Counted from the stretch's first letter, positions 35,947 to 45,999 are shown. The stretch: DNA of 64,000 bases from Romboutsia lituseburensis (GCF_024723825.1 NZ_JANQBQ010000001.1:3658001-3722000), one strand, 5' to 3'. Translations and numbers: made by a program. The notes: generated from the sequence alone by a model not told the origin.

Positions 35947-36057
35947 TATAATAGTAAACATAAATATTGTAATTAATACATAACCAAAATAAGTCATGAA
36001 GGCTTATTTTTTACCATGAAGGATCTATAGGAATTTTAAATTCCTATAGATTTTTTA
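35947..36057 (+). ncRNA. Candidate short transcript with two terminator hairpins
   Basis: TATAAT at 35947 is followed by hairpin AAAATAAG/CTTATTTT (35986-36012) and then TCTATAGGAATTT/AAATTCCTATAGA with six T's (36024-36056). ATGAAGG occurs in the loop of the first hairpin and again before the second. No gene precedes these terminators on this strand, so an independent small RNA, or leftover 3' end of a deleted gene, is possible. No good -35 box was found. Confidence 0.35.
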
Positions 36058-36068
36058 ATGTAAAAAAA

Positions 36069-36535
36069 TTAATAGTTTATATAATTTAAAAAAATTTTAG
36101 ATGAATTACTTAAACAACTTTGATTTTTAGTTATAATATAGCTTTTTAAATGCATAGGAATTGTCTCTAAAAGTTTAATATTTACTAAAGAACCTTCTTG
36201 TAATTCTTTCTCTATATAGCTTTTAGGAAATAATGAATAAAACCAATCGTTTACACCGATAGAAAAGAAATCTGTATATAAAATTGGAAGATTTCTTATT
36301 TCATTATCTGTTATTCCATTTTTATAAATATTATTTTTATGGCTAGTTACCAATAGAAATTCATCACATTTAAAAGGTATACATCTATAATTTATATCAA
36401 AAAAAGGCTGATAGGAGAATGCAATATCTATAGTTCCATCATATATACTGTTTATAATATTATTAGCAGGTATATTAGCTCCAATAATATCACCGAATGA
36501 TCCTATTGCAATAGATGTAAAATCTAAGCTTTTGA
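36069..36535 (-). pseudogene. LysR regulator remnant (effector domain only)
   Basis: The minus strand encodes the C-terminal effector domain of a LysR-type regulator (SIYDGTIDIAFSYQPFFDIN, then CDEFLLVTSHKNN and LPILYTDFFSIGVNDWF). Homology begins near FTSIAIGS at about 36530; beyond it the frame runs open only because it overlaps the permease gene on the other strand. The DNA-binding half is missing, and the break point coincides with the truncated start of the permease. Confidence 0.75.
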
Positions 36536-37221
36536 GAATGAGTATAAAATATCCATTTGGTACTGACCAATTAGGTAGGTGTGTATTTTCAAGAGTATTA
36601 TATGGTATTAGGAGTACTGTATTTTTATCAATAATAGCTATGCTAGCTACTATACTCATAGGAACAATACTCGGTGTAGTAGCTGGATTTATACGTGGAT
36701 GGGTAGATGAAATAATAATGAGAATATGTGATATAATGTTATCTTTTCCTAGTGAAGTAATGATACTAGCTATAGTTGGTATTCTCGGAACAGGAATTCA
36801 AAATATAATAATAGCAAATATATTAGCTAAATGGGCATGGTACACACGTATGATTCGATCTATTGTTATTCAATATTCTGATAAAAACTATATTAGATTT
36901 GCAAAAGTATCTGGATGTAGCATGTTTCATATAATAAGAAAGCATTTGATTCCAGGTGCTATAGGAGAAATTAGTGTATTAGCAACATTAGATACTGGAT
37001 GGGTTATATTAAATATATCAGCACTATCATTTTTAGGATTAGGAGTACAAGCACCTACTCCTGAGTGGGGAATGATGCTTAGTGAAGCTAAAAATGTTAT
37101 GACTATATACCCACAGCAGATGTTACCAGTAGGAATTGCAATATTAATAGTAGTTTCGGCATTTAACTTATTAGGAGATAGCATACAAGAAGCATTAAAT
37201 CCAAAACAGACTTTAAGCTAA
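36532..37221 (+). pseudogene. Truncated NikC/DppC-type ABC permease
   Basis: The frame starts at KYPFGTDQLGRCVFSRVLYG, a motif normally about 65 residues into NikC/DppC permeases; the first membrane helix is missing. The rest is well kept: five helices, the loop VSGCSMFHIIRKHLIPGAIG and the ALSFLGLGVQAPTPEWGMML segment. It opens at the break point with the LysR remnant and no partner permease or substrate-binding protein gene precedes it, so the importer cannot work as encoded here. The downstream ATPase genes are intact. A weak start (TTG or ATG 36538) lacks a ribosome site. Confidence 0.8.
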
Positions 37222-37235
37222 AGAGAGGTAAGAAT

Positions 37236-38054
37236 ATGAGTTTACTAGAGGTAAAAAATCTTGTGATTGTAGATAATAAAAGTAAACAAAATTTAGTTGA
37301 AAATATAAATTTCAAGCTAGGTAAAAATATGTGCTTAGGTATTGTGGGGGAAAGCAGAAGTGGAAAAACGATTACTGCAAAAGCGATATTAGGCTTGCTA
37401 AGTTGTAATTTAAAAATAAATGGTTCAATTATTTTTAATGATAATATAGAGTTATTAAAAATAAAAAAAAATGAATTACGTAAAATAAGAGGACAAAAAA
37501 TTTGTATGATACTTCAGAATGCAATGTCATCATTTGATCCATTATATACAATAGGATATCAGATGGTAGAAACATTAGTTGAAAATAAAGGTATAACTAA
37601 AAATAGAGCTAAAGAAATATCGATAGAGTACTTAGAAAAAATGAATATAAATAATACTAGAGATGTAATAAAAAAATATCCACATCAATTATCTGGAGGT
37701 ATGTTACAAAGATGTATGATAGCACTAGCTATTAGTATGAAACCAGATATAATAATTGCGGATGAACCTACAACTGCCTTAGATTCTATAAATCAGAAAG
37801 AAGTTGTAGAACAGTTAAAAAAAATTAGAGAATTAATAGGTACATCTTTGATTTTTATATCTCATGATTTAGGTATAGTTAAGTATTTGGCGCAAGATGT
37901 TTTAGTTATGAAAGATGGTAAGCAAGTTGAATATGCAACATCACGTGAAGTATTCAATAATCCTAAACATGAGTATACTAAGTATTTAATAAATACTAGA
38001 TTAGATATTACAAACTCATTTAACATGTATGTAAATAAGGAGGTAGCTGTATAA
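37236..38054 (+). CDS. Nickel/peptide ABC transporter ATP-binding protein (NikD/DppD-type)
   Basis: A 272-residue ATPase with Walker A GESRSGKT (an Arg replaces the usual Gly but the GxxxxGKT core holds), Q-loop MILQNAMSSFDPLYTIG, signature LSGGMLQRCMIALAI and Walker B IIADEPTTALDS. The NikD-like sequence PMSSFNP-type and short length fit nickel or opine-metallophore importers more than oligopeptide ones. It overlaps the next ATPase gene by one base. The cognate permease set upstream is truncated, so it is probably an orphan. Confidence 0.85.
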   Translation: MSLLEVKNLVIVDNKSKQNLVENINFKLGKNMCLGIVGESRSGKTITAKAILGLLSCNLKINGSIIFNDNIELLKIKKNELRKIRGQKICMILQNAMSSFDPLYTIGYQMVETLVENKGITKNRAKEISIEYLEKMNINNTRDVIKKYPHQLSGGMLQRCMIALAISMKPDIIIADEPTTALDSINQKEVVEQLKKIRELIGTSLIFISHDLGIVKYLAQDVLVMKDGKQVEYATSREVFNNPKHEYTKYLINTRLDITNSFNMYVNKEVAV

Positions 38055-38806
38055 TGTGGTTAAATGTAGAAAACTTATATAAAAGCTACTCAAAGCAAAA
38101 AAAAATTAAAAATACATATGTACTTAAGGATATTAGTTTTTCAATTGAAAAAGGAGAGTGTGTAGGTCTAATTGGTGAAAGTGGAAGCGGAAAAAGTACT
38201 TTAAGTAGGCTTATATTAGGTTTAGAAAAAATGGATTCTGGAAGTGTTAATATAGAAGGTAAATCTATAAAAAATTGGATACGACATAATAAAGGCAAAA
38301 TGAGTGTTGTATTTCAAGATTATATCTCGTCAGTTAATCCTAATTTTACAGTAAAAGATATTATATTAGAGCCATTATATGAATTAGGAAATAAATATAA
38401 TTTAGATTATATAATAGAATCATTATTAGAAAAAGTAGAGTTTCCATTATATCTAATATATAGGTATCCTCATGAGTTAAGCGGCGGTCAATTACAAAGA
38501 GTATGTATTGCTAGGGTAATTTCAACAAAGCCAGAATTTATAGTTTTAGATGAAGCTATTAGCTCATTAGATGTATCAATACAAGTTCAAATATTAGATT
38601 TATTGAAGAAACTAAAAAAAGATTTAAATATAACTTACTTATTTATAACACATGATTTACAATCAGTTGCATATTTATGTGATAGAGTATTGTTTTTATA
38701 TAAAGGTGAAATAGTGGAAAATATAGATAGTTCAAATCTTTCAAATGTACGAAATGATTATTCAAAAAAATTGCTTAGTTCAGTTATGCCTTTTAGTATA
38801 GTATAA
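38054..38806 (+). CDS. Nickel/peptide ABC transporter ATP-binding protein (NikE/DppF-type)
   Basis: A 250-residue ATPase with Walker A GESGSGKST, Q-loop VVFQDYISSVNPNFTV, signature LSGGQLQRVCIARVI and Walker B IVLDEAISSLDVS. In NikE-class proteins this second ATPase pairs with NikD. Its start overlaps the preceding stop by one base. As with its partner, the upstream importer genes are deleted. Confidence 0.85.
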   Translation: MWLNVENLYKSYSKQKKIKNTYVLKDISFSIEKGECVGLIGESGSGKSTLSRLILGLEKMDSGSVNIEGKSIKNWIRHNKGKMSVVFQDYISSVNPNFTVKDIILEPLYELGNKYNLDYIIESLLEKVEFPLYLIYRYPHELSGGQLQRVCIARVISTKPEFIVLDEAISSLDVSIQVQILDLLKKLKKDLNITYLFITHDLQSVAYLCDRVLFLYKGEIVENIDSSNLSNVRNDYSKKLLSSVMPFSIV

Positions 38807-38842
38807 TTAAATCTAAGATATTAAAAAAATATATATGTAAGT

Positions 38843-38872
38843 AAAAAGTACCCATTTATGGGTATTTTTTTA
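38843..38872 (+). terminator. Terminator of nik-like remnant operon
   Basis: AAAAAGTACCC and GGGTATTTTTTT arms. Confidence 0.75.
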
Positions 38873-39030
38873 TGAAATAAAGTATAAACAAATTAATTTT
38901 ATAAATAAGCTTAAGTTACAAAAAAGTAAGGTTAATTTAAGGTACATGAAAGGACTTTAAATTAAGATATATGTATAATGGTAATATAATAAATAATTAT
39001 TTCTGTAATAAGAAAAAAGGAGGGTACTAC

Positions 39031-39756
39031 ATGAAAAAGATATACAAATATTTAACAGCATTTATGATAATTACAATTATGTTAGTAAGTATCCCAACTG
39101 GTAAGGTATTAATAGATGGATATAGACGATATAAAGAAGTAACAAACCATGTAAGTTTACAAGATAAAGTTAAAAAAATACAGAACAGCGACAATTATGT
39201 AAGCATTGAAAATATAGATGAAGATTTTTTAACTGGCATAGTTTCAGTTGAAGATCATAGATTTTATAAGCATAAAGGACTAGATTTTATAGGAATAGGA
39301 AGAGCGGCTATTAATAATATAAAAGAAGGTAGAATAGTTCAAGGAGGAAGTACTATAACTCAGCAATTAGCTAAAAATATATACTTAAATGGAAATAGAA
39401 ACTTTTCAAGAAAAGTAACTGAATTGTTTTTAGCTAAAGATATAGAAAAACTTTTTTCAAAAGATGAAATATTAGAAATTTATGTAAACATAATAAATTA
39501 TGGAAATGGATACATGGGGATAAAAGAAGCAAGTAAGGGATACTTTAATGTAAATGCAAACAATTTGAGTTTTGAAGAAGCATCTATATTAGCTGGATTG
39601 CCACAGTGCCCAGAGGGATATAATCCAAAAAAACATTATGAAAGATCAATAAAAAGACAAAAACAAGTTATTGCTGCAGTAGATAAATACGGAGAAAAAA
39701 ATCTTTTAAATCAAGACTATCTTTTAGCAGTAGGTTATGATTTATATTCAGCTTAA
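39031..39756 (+). CDS. Monofunctional peptidoglycan transglycosylase (GT51)
   Basis: A 241-residue membrane-anchored glycosyltransferase. One N-terminal helix (residues about 8-25) precedes the GT51 domain: motif 1 SVEDHRFYKHKGLDF with the catalytic Glu, motif 2 GGSTITQQLAKN, motif 3 RKVTELFLAKDIEK, and KDEILEIYVNIINYGNGYMG with the second Glu. There is no transpeptidase domain. It polymerises lipid II into glycan strands. The ATG at 39031 after AAGGAGGG is preferred to an ATG 60 bases upstream. Confidence 0.9.
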   Translation: MKKIYKYLTAFMIITIMLVSIPTGKVLIDGYRRYKEVTNHVSLQDKVKKIQNSDNYVSIENIDEDFLTGIVSVEDHRFYKHKGLDFIGIGRAAINNIKEGRIVQGGSTITQQLAKNIYLNGNRNFSRKVTELFLAKDIEKLFSKDEILEIYVNIINYGNGYMGIKEASKGYFNVNANNLSFEEASILAGLPQCPEGYNPKKHYERSIKRQKQVIAAVDKYGEKNLLNQDYLLAVGYDLYSA

Positions 39757-39785
39757 GCACCCATATTATATGGGTGTTTTTTTAT
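39757..39785 (+). terminator. Terminator after transglycosylase gene
   Basis: GCACCCATAT and ATATGGGTGT arms with seven T's. Confidence 0.85.
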
Positions 39786-39790
39786 GATAT

Positions 39791-39844
39791 TTGACAATAA
39801 ATAGAAATTCAATTAAAATTTAGTTAACAAAGTCAACTAAATTT
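39791..39844 (+). promoter_or_regulatory. MarR-FUSC promoter and operator
   Basis: TTGACA (39791) and TAAAAT (39814) with 17-bp spacing. The inverted repeat AAATTTAGTTAAC / GTCAACTAAATTT (39816-39844, one mismatch) overlaps the -10 box and start point, a good MarR autorepression site. Confidence 0.7.
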
Positions 39845-39900
39845 ATATATATTATTATAGGGATTCTATTTAAAATTAATTGAGAAAAGAGGTGAAAATA

Positions 39901-40347
39901 TTGGAAAGTAGTGATTGGATTTATATGGTGGAAAGGATGCAAGATATAAGATTGTTTAGCAGATTGCTTATACGTAGATCTAGTAAACTGTATGAAATGC
40001 CATCTCAACATTTAGAACTATTGTCTCAATTAGCAGTTAGTAAAGAAAATATGACACCAATGATTCTTAGTAAAGCTATGGGGTTAAATAAAACTATTAT
40101 AAGTAGGATTATAGACACATTAAATAAAAGTGGTTATTTAATAAAAACTAGAGATGAAAATGATAAGCGAAGTTATTTTGTTTCTATTACTGAATTAGGA
40201 AGAGAACAAATAGATGATATTTATAAACATTATTTAGGTCCTATTTATAATCTAAGAAGAAAATTAGGAGATAAGGAATTTTATGAATTAATATCTCTTA
40301 TAGAAAAAGCAAATATCAAAATATTAGAAGAGGAAAAGGAGGGATAA
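39901..40347 (+). CDS. MarR family transcriptional regulator
   Basis: A 148-residue winged-helix repressor. The recognition region LSKAMGLNKTIISRIIDTLN and the wing KTRDENDKRSYFVSITELG are typical of MarR. The TTG at 39901 lies after AGAGGTG at good spacing. It is followed two bases later by a FUSC transporter gene, and the operator at 39816-39844 suggests autoregulation relieved by an aromatic or phenolic compound. Confidence 0.88.
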   Translation: MESSDWIYMVERMQDIRLFSRLLIRRSSKLYEMPSQHLELLSQLAVSKENMTPMILSKAMGLNKTIISRIIDTLNKSGYLIKTRDENDKRSYFVSITELGREQIDDIYKHYLGPIYNLRRKLGDKEFYELISLIEKANIKILEEEKEG

Positions 40348-40349
40348 TT

Positions 40350-41423
40350 ATGAGTTTTTATCAGGCCATGCAGCTAGGTGCATGTAATTTAAAACCTTTA
40401 ATTAAAGAAAGTGAGGATAAATCTTTAAAAAGAAAATATATAACAGCTCTTATCGTTAAAGATTTTTTATGTCTTTTATTTTGTATGGTAATAGTTACAC
40501 TTTTCAGTAAAGTATTTGGGGAAGAAAACAGTATTGTAGGGGTAGTTACAGTTCTTTCCTTACTAACTTTTAGGTTCTCAAACTTAGACTTTGATGCAAA
40601 ACAATCAGCATTTACTATTTTAGGTATATTTGGGATATGTATGATTAGTCCATATATAGCAACTATAGTAAATCCGATACTAGGTAGTATAATAAATTTT
40701 GTATCAATAATGGCAATAGTTGTATTATCATGCCATAATGTTGTTTTAGCTAATCAATCTACATTTGTTTTATCATATTTACTATTGTACGGATATGAAG
40801 TTAATAGCATAAATGGATATATAAATCGTATTGTAGGATTAATTATAGGAGGGATTATAGTATCTTTAATTTTTTACATTAAACAAAAAAATATTAAATT
40901 TGAAAATAAAATCTTAGATATTATGAGAGATGTAAGTTTAAAAAATGAGCGAACTAAATGGCAATTAAAGATAACACTTGGAATATGTTCAGCTATTTTA
41001 ATTGGAGAGCTTATGCACTTACCACGTACAATGTGGATTGGATTTTCATGTATGTCAATATTGCAGCCAAGTCAAGAAAAGTTTGAATTTAGATATAAAA
41101 AAAGACCTCCATTTTTAGTCATAGGATGTTTAATATTTGGTATATTATACTTAGTTTTGCCAAAAGAGCTGAGAGGATATACCGGAATAATAGGAGGATT
41201 AATGGTTGGATTATCAGGAACATATCAATGGCAAACTGTGTTTAATTGCTTTGGTGCACTAACAGCTGCAGTTCCTGTACTGGGGCTATCAGGTGCAATA
41301 CTATTTAGGATTTTTAATAATGTTTTTGGAGCTATATATAGTAAACTATTTAACAAGATATTTGACATAGTTGATAGCAAGGTTTTTGTTGGAAATACTA
41401 TGGATGAGGTTGTGGAAGGTTAA
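40350..41423 (+). CDS. FUSC-family membrane protein (aromatic acid exporter-like)
   Basis: A 357-residue membrane protein with two blocks of five or six helices separated by a cytoplasmic segment (residues about 180-210). The second block holds MHLPRTMWIGFSCMSILQPS and the R.P...G...G motif of fusaric-acid-resistance/FUSC proteins. It probably exports aromatic acids or phenolics and is co-transcribed with the MarR regulator. Confidence 0.8.
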   Translation: MSFYQAMQLGACNLKPLIKESEDKSLKRKYITALIVKDFLCLLFCMVIVTLFSKVFGEENSIVGVVTVLSLLTFRFSNLDFDAKQSAFTILGIFGICMISPYIATIVNPILGSIINFVSIMAIVVLSCHNVVLANQSTFVLSYLLLYGYEVNSINGYINRIVGLIIGGIIVSLIFYIKQKNIKFENKILDIMRDVSLKNERTKWQLKITLGICSAILIGELMHLPRTMWIGFSCMSILQPSQEKFEFRYKKRPPFLVIGCLIFGILYLVLPKELRGYTGIIGGLMVGLSGTYQWQTVFNCFGALTAAVPVLGLSGAILFRIFNNVFGAIYSKLFNKIFDIVDSKVFVGNTMDEVVEG

Positions 41424-41445
41424 AATATTATAAAAAATTTGTTTT

Positions 41446-41478
41446 AGAAGCTTACACTAGTAGTTGTAAGCTTTTTTT
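41446..41478 (+). terminator. Terminator of MarR-FUSC operon
   Basis: AAGCTTACA and TGTAAGCTT arms followed by T's. Confidence 0.85.
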
Positions 41479-41571
41479 ACGATTAAGAACATTATACCAA
41501 ATTTGAAATTGAAAAAATGGGTATATTAAGTTAATAAAACAAATATTTATATAATTTTATAAGGAGATAAT

Positions 41572-43038
41572 ATGCTTAATAAAAATAGTAATATAGGATG
41601 GAATTTTGATAATACCTATAATAAACTATCACCAATATTTTTTAGCAAAATAGATATAAATCCAGTATTATCCCCTAAATTAGTTATACTTAATGAGGCC
41701 TTGGTAAAATCATTAGGATTAGATAGGGATGTATTAAGAACTGATGTAGGTATAGAAATACTTTCAGGAAATAAAGTTGTAGAAAGTGGAGCTTATATTG
41801 CCCAAGCTTACGCAGGGCATCAGTTTGGACATTTTACAATGTTAGGCGATGGAAGGGCTTTATTGATAGGTGAACAAATAACACCTTTAGGTGAAAGATA
41901 TGATGTTCAACTTAAGGGTTCAGGAAAAACTCCATATTCTAGAGGTGGAGATGGAAGAGCAGTACTTGGACCAATGATTAGAGAGTATATAATAAGTGAA
42001 GCAATGCATGGTTTAGATATACCTACTACCCGTAGTCTAGCAGTAATTAAAACTGGAGAAAATATAATAAGAGAAAGTAAAAAGGATGGTGCTATATTGG
42101 TACGTACAGCTTCAAGTCATATTAGATTTGGAACTTTTCAATATATAGCGACATTCGGAAGTGTTGAACAACTTAAGGAATTAGCAGATTATAGTATAAA
42201 AAGACATTTTCCAAACATAGATGATAATAAAGATAAGTATATAAACTTCTTAAAAGAAGTAATAAAAAAACATGCAACTTTAGTAGCAAAGTGGCAATCA
42301 GTAGGATTTATACATGGAGTTATGAATACAGATAACATGACTATTAGTGGAGAAACTATTGATTATGGACCATGTGCGTTTATGGATGTCTACAATTCTA
42401 ATACAGTATTTAGCTCAATTGATACGAATGGTCGTTATTCATATAAAAATCAGCCTATTATGACTCAATGGAACTTATGTAGATTTGCAGAAACATTATT
42501 ACCACTATTAAAAGAAAATAGAGATGAATCTATAGAAATAGCACAAAGTGCTATATCAGAATTTTTAGAGATATATCATTTAAGCTGGATGAAAATCATG
42601 AGAAGTAAGCTTGGAATGTTCAATGAAGAAGCACAAGACAAAGCTATTATTGAGGATTTACTTAGCATGATGGAGAAATATAATGAAGATTATACTAATA
42701 CGTTTATAGAACTTACATTTAATAATTTTAATAATAAAGGTATGTTTGGTAGCAAAGAGTTTGAACATTGGTATAAAGTATGGAAAGATAGATTAGATAG
42801 ACAAGAAGAGTCAAAAGAATCTATACAAGAATTAATGAAAAAATCCAATCCATCTGTAATACCTAGAAATCATAGAGTAGAAGAAGCTATAGAAAAAGCA
42901 GAAAGTGGAGATTATGATTTTATGAAAAAACTTCTTGAGATTGTAAGTAATACATATGAACATTCTAAAGATAACAAATATTACTCAAATCCACCAGACC
43001 CATCTAAGTATCCGTACAGAACTTTTTGTGGAACATAA
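41572..43038 (+). CDS. selO: Protein adenylyltransferase SelO
   Basis: A 488-residue pseudokinase of the YdiU/UPF0061 family that transfers AMP to protein hydroxyls. Visible family motifs are [68 protein letters not shown], and [20 protein letters not shown], which holds the Mg-binding Asn and Asp. The C-terminus keeps a cysteine (YPYRTFCGT) like the redox-active C-terminal Cys or Sec of SelO. Monocistronic with AAGGAG before the ATG. In Escherichia coli SelO links oxidative stress to S-glutathionylation. Confidence 0.94.
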   Translation: MLNKNSNIGWNFDNTYNKLSPIFFSKIDINPVLSPKLVILNEALVKSLGLDRDVLRTDVGIEILSGNKVVESGAYIAQAYAGHQFGHFTMLGDGRALLIGEQITPLGERYDVQLKGSGKTPYSRGGDGRAVLGPMIREYIISEAMHGLDIPTTRSLAVIKTGENIIRESKKDGAILVRTASSHIRFGTFQYIATFGSVEQLKELADYSIKRHFPNIDDNKDKYINFLKEVIKKHATLVAKWQSVGFIHGVMNTDNMTISGETIDYGPCAFMDVYNSNTVFSSIDTNGRYSYKNQPIMTQWNLCRFAETLLPLLKENRDESIEIAQSAISEFLEIYHLSWMKIMRSKLGMFNEEAQDKAIIEDLLSMMEKYNEDYTNTFIELTFNNFNNKGMFGSKEFEHWYKVWKDRLDRQEESKESIQELMKKSNPSVIPRNHRVEEAIEKAESGDYDFMKKLLEIVSNTYEHSKDNKYYSNPPDPSKYPYRTFCGT

Positions 43039-43040
43039 AA

Positions 43041-43083
43041 AAATAAAAGTCACTATTTATTTAGTGACTTTTATTTTTTTATT
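43041..43083. terminator. Bidirectional terminator between selO and patatin remnant
   Basis: AAATAAAAGTCACTA and TAGTGACTTTTATTT arms, T runs on both sides; overlaps the last codons of the minus-strand gene. Confidence 0.85.
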
Positions 43084-43581
43084 TTTATCTATAAACTCTA
43101 GAATTTGATTACACATTTGTTTTGCATTATTATATCCTTCTTCATATAGAGCTGTAAGTTTTGATATATTTTTTTCGACTTGACTAACATTAACCGGATT
43201 TTTAGGTCTTATAACAAGAGTATCTTCATTTTCAGATAAGTTATTTACTAACTTAAGACTTTCATTATAATTAATGTGTCGATTTTTAACAGCCTTAATA
43301 AGATTAGGAATAGTATTAAACATAAAATCCATTCCCAAAATAGATCCTGTTTTTATAAGATTATTGAAGCTTAAGTAATTTTTATCATGTATATAATCAA
43401 TAGTAGCATGATAAGCTCTTTTATATTGTTTAGATAAATAAGATGATGCATGACAGCTTCCTGCAGATACACCAATTACCATATCTACTTCGATGTCTTT
43501 TTCTATGAAGAAGTCTAAGACACCTGCAGTATATATTCCTCTCATACCGCCACCTTCTAATATTAATCCGACTTTACTCAT
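43057..43581 (-). pseudogene. Patatin-like phospholipase with internal deletion
   Basis: Only 174 residues are encoded against about 280 in RssA/YjjU-like patatins. The oxyanion hole GGGMRGIYTAGVL and nucleophile elbow GVSAGSCHASS are present, but the chain jumps from MDFMFNTIPN to LIKAVKNRHINYNESLKLVN, skipping roughly 110 residues including the DGG motif with the catalytic Asp. The C-terminal part (VIRPKNPVNVSQVEKN) is intact and in frame. Catalysis should be abolished, though the frame is open and a ribosome site remains. Confidence 0.75.
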
Positions 43582-43668
43582 AACTTTCCTTTCGTAATTT
43601 AAATTTATATAGTTAAATTGTTGTTTTCATTAAAATCATTATATTCCAATGAATTTATATTGTATAGT

Positions 43669-45093
43669 TTAGTTTTCAAGAGCAAAAGTTATGCCTTTTT
43701 CTTCTTGAGGTTTTGAATTTTTATCTTTAACGTATATTATAGAAATTATTAAACCTATAAATAGTAATAGTGAAGAAGCCTTAAATGCGACATTTATACC
43801 TTTAATAGTAGCCAATACTTCAGATGTATTTAAGCAATTTTTTGAAATAGTAGTCATTATAGCTATAAATAAAGAAGAACCTATAGCACCTGAAACTTGT
43901 CTAAGTGTTGAACCAATAGCACTTCCATCTGCTATTTCTGAATGATTAAGAGCATTAAGTCCCCAGGTTGTAACTGGCATTAGTAAAAGTGTAAGTCCGA
44001 TCATTCTAATAGAATACATAATAGTAAGCATCACAATTGATGTTGTGTCACTTAAGTTAGAAAATGAAAATGTACTTATGCTTAGGCATAAAAATCCTGA
44101 TATAGATAAAATTCTTGCTCCGTATTTATCAAGTATTTTACCAGATATAGGACTAAGTATAGACATAAGTATTGAACCAGGCAACATCATTAATCCAGGT
44201 ATCATAGCTGACATACCCCTTGAAGACTGAAGATACAATGATAAAATCATTGTTGCAGATGTAAAGGATATATACATAATCATTAATAATATTACAGATA
44301 TTACAAATTGTTTAGATTTAAAAACCTTAAGATTAAGCAAAGGTTCATCAACTTTAAATTGTCTTATAGTAAATAATATAAGAGAGATTAAACCTAAAAT
44401 TATTGGTAAATAGGTTATGTAGTTATATATACCATAGGTACCTAAATTAGATACTCCTATTAATAATCCACCAAATCCAAGTGTTGAAAATATTAGAGAC
44501 ATTATTTCTAGTTTAGATTTTTTTATTTCAGTTATATCTCTAAGTATTATAAGTGCTAAAAGTATATCTAATATAGCAATAAATGCTAGTATGTAAAATA
44601 AAATTCTCCAACCAAAATTATCAATAATATATCCTGCGGCAGTAGGTCCTACTGCTGGGGCAACGCCAATCACGAAACCATATAATCCCATAGCTACGCC
44701 TCTTTGTTCTTTAGGATATAAATTTATCATTGATACTTGAACTAATTGCATTATTATTCCTGCACCCATTGCTTGAAATATTCTAGATGCAACAAGCATT
44801 TGAAAATTATTTGTAAATATTGAAATTAAACATCCAGTAAAAAATAATAGCATAGAACTAATATATAGTTTTTTTGCAGAAAAATTGCTGATTAAGTATG
44901 CTGTTGCTGGGATCATTACACCTAAAACAAGCATATATATTGAAGTTAACCATTGAGCTGAGTCTGCTGTTATATGAAAATCCTTCATTATACTTGGTAA
45001 TGCTGAGTTTAGCACAGTTTGAGTAAGACCTGTTAGAAAAGATCCTAATAACAACACTGAAACTATTAAATTTCTTAATTTTTTATTGTCCAC
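43669..45093 (-). CDS. MFS drug efflux transporter, DHA2 (14-helix) family
   Basis: A 474-residue EmrB/QacA-type transporter with about fourteen helices. Motif A-like NFSAKKLYISSMLLFF and motif C GFVIGVAPAVGPTAAGYI (proton antiporter signature) are clear. It overlaps the upstream TetR gene by eleven bases, a typical regulator-pump operon for drug or bile-salt export. Substrate not predictable. Confidence 0.9.
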   Translation of the reverse strand: MDNKKLRNLIVSVLLLGSFLTGLTQTVLNSALPSIMKDFHITADSAQWLTSIYMLVLGVMIPATAYLISNFSAKKLYISSMLLFFTGCLISIFTNNFQMLVASRIFQAMGAGIIMQLVQVSMINLYPKEQRGVAMGLYGFVIGVAPAVGPTAAGYIIDNFGWRILFYILAFIAILDILLALIILRDITEIKKSKLEIMSLIFSTLGFGGLLIGVSNLGTYGIYNYITYLPIILGLISLILFTIRQFKVDEPLLNLKVFKSKQFVISVILLMIMYISFTSATMILSLYLQSSRGMSAMIPGLMMLPGSILMSILSPISGKILDKYGARILSISGFLCLSISTFSFSNLSDTTSIVMLTIMYSIRMIGLTLLLMPVTTWGLNALNHSEIADGSAIGSTLRQVSGAIGSSLFIAIMTTISKNCLNTSEVLATIKGINVAFKASSLLLFIGLIISIIYVKDKNSKPQEEKGITFALEN

Positions 45094-45976
45094 CTTTTAT
45101 GTCATCTCCTAATTTAGATAATAGTCTGCTTAATTTATTAGTATGTTTTTGTAAGAATAGTTGCTTTTCTAGATAAGCAATCATTGCATCCATTACAAGT
45201 GAATCATAGTTACATAAGTTAAATTCTTCTTCTATTTTATTTATTGCATCATATAACTTTTTATTTTCGCTATTAGATAAAATTAATTCTTTTATAGTAT
45301 TTATAACGTTTATAGAAGTCTTTTTTAATACATTTTCATAATTGTTTTCTCCGATTTCATCGATTGTATAAAATATGCTTTCACTTATGATACCCTTATT
45401 GTTTCTAAGGTAATTTATATTAATATCTATTTGCCTAATAATAAACTCAAATATATATTCGATACTTAAGTGCCTTTTATTCATTTTCATAACTAAATAA
45501 AATTCATGAACTAAACTATCAATTATAAATATTAAATCACCAATAAACACATTTATTTCTTCTCCATAAATTAAAATTAAAGAAGATTTATAAGAATTTA
45601 ATATACTAGATTTTATTTTATTTTTTACTTCGATTAAATTATCACCTTTAGTTTTTGAAAAGACCTCTAATAAATGTGGATCAAAAGAAGAATTGTATTT
45701 TAAATAATCTAATACAAGCTGAATTTTTTCTTTTAGCGCTTCATGAGGAGTTTTTGTATCATCTGAATCTAGTAGTATAGATGTAGCAGCAAATTTTTCA
45801 CTTGAATAAATTAATATCTCCCAAATTAAATCTTCTTTAGTTGGAAAATATTTATAAAATGTTGATTTAGACATTTTACATTCTTTTACTATGTAGTCTA
45901 TAGATGTATTCTTTATACCGTGAATATTAAAACAATTTTGCGCCATTTTTATAATGTTTTCTTTTTTATTTTTCAT
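45083..45976 (-). CDS. TetR/AcrR family transcriptional regulator
   Basis: A 297-residue regulator with N-terminal TetR helix-turn-helix (CFNIHGIKNTSIDYIVKECK, MSKSTFYKYFPTKEDL). At nearly 300 residues it is longer than the usual 190-220; the extra C-terminal helices carry a NCKKLYDAINK-like segment. It is first in an operon with the DHA2 pump and divergent from a second MFS gene. The AAAAAGTA/TACTTTTT palindrome at 46044-46063 is a candidate operator. Confidence 0.85.
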   Translation of the reverse strand: MKNKKENIIKMAQNCFNIHGIKNTSIDYIVKECKMSKSTFYKYFPTKEDLIWEILIYSSEKFAATSILLDSDDTKTPHEALKEKIQLVLDYLKYNSSFDPHLLEVFSKTKGDNLIEVKNKIKSSILNSYKSSLILIYGEEINVFIGDLIFIIDSLVHEFYLVMKMNKRHLSIEYIFEFIIRQIDININYLRNNKGIISESIFYTIDEIGENNYENVLKKTSINVINTIKELILSNSENKKLYDAINKIEEEFNLCNYDSLVMDAMIAYLEKQLFLQKHTNKLSRLLSKLGDDIKGGQ

Positions 45977-45999
45977 AAATCACCTCTTAATTAAAATGA

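Noticed and set aside
36536-36659. Extension of the LysR-like minus-strand frame to 36659
   Set aside because: The extra residues are the antisense of well-conserved permease codons; LysR similarity stops at about 36530.
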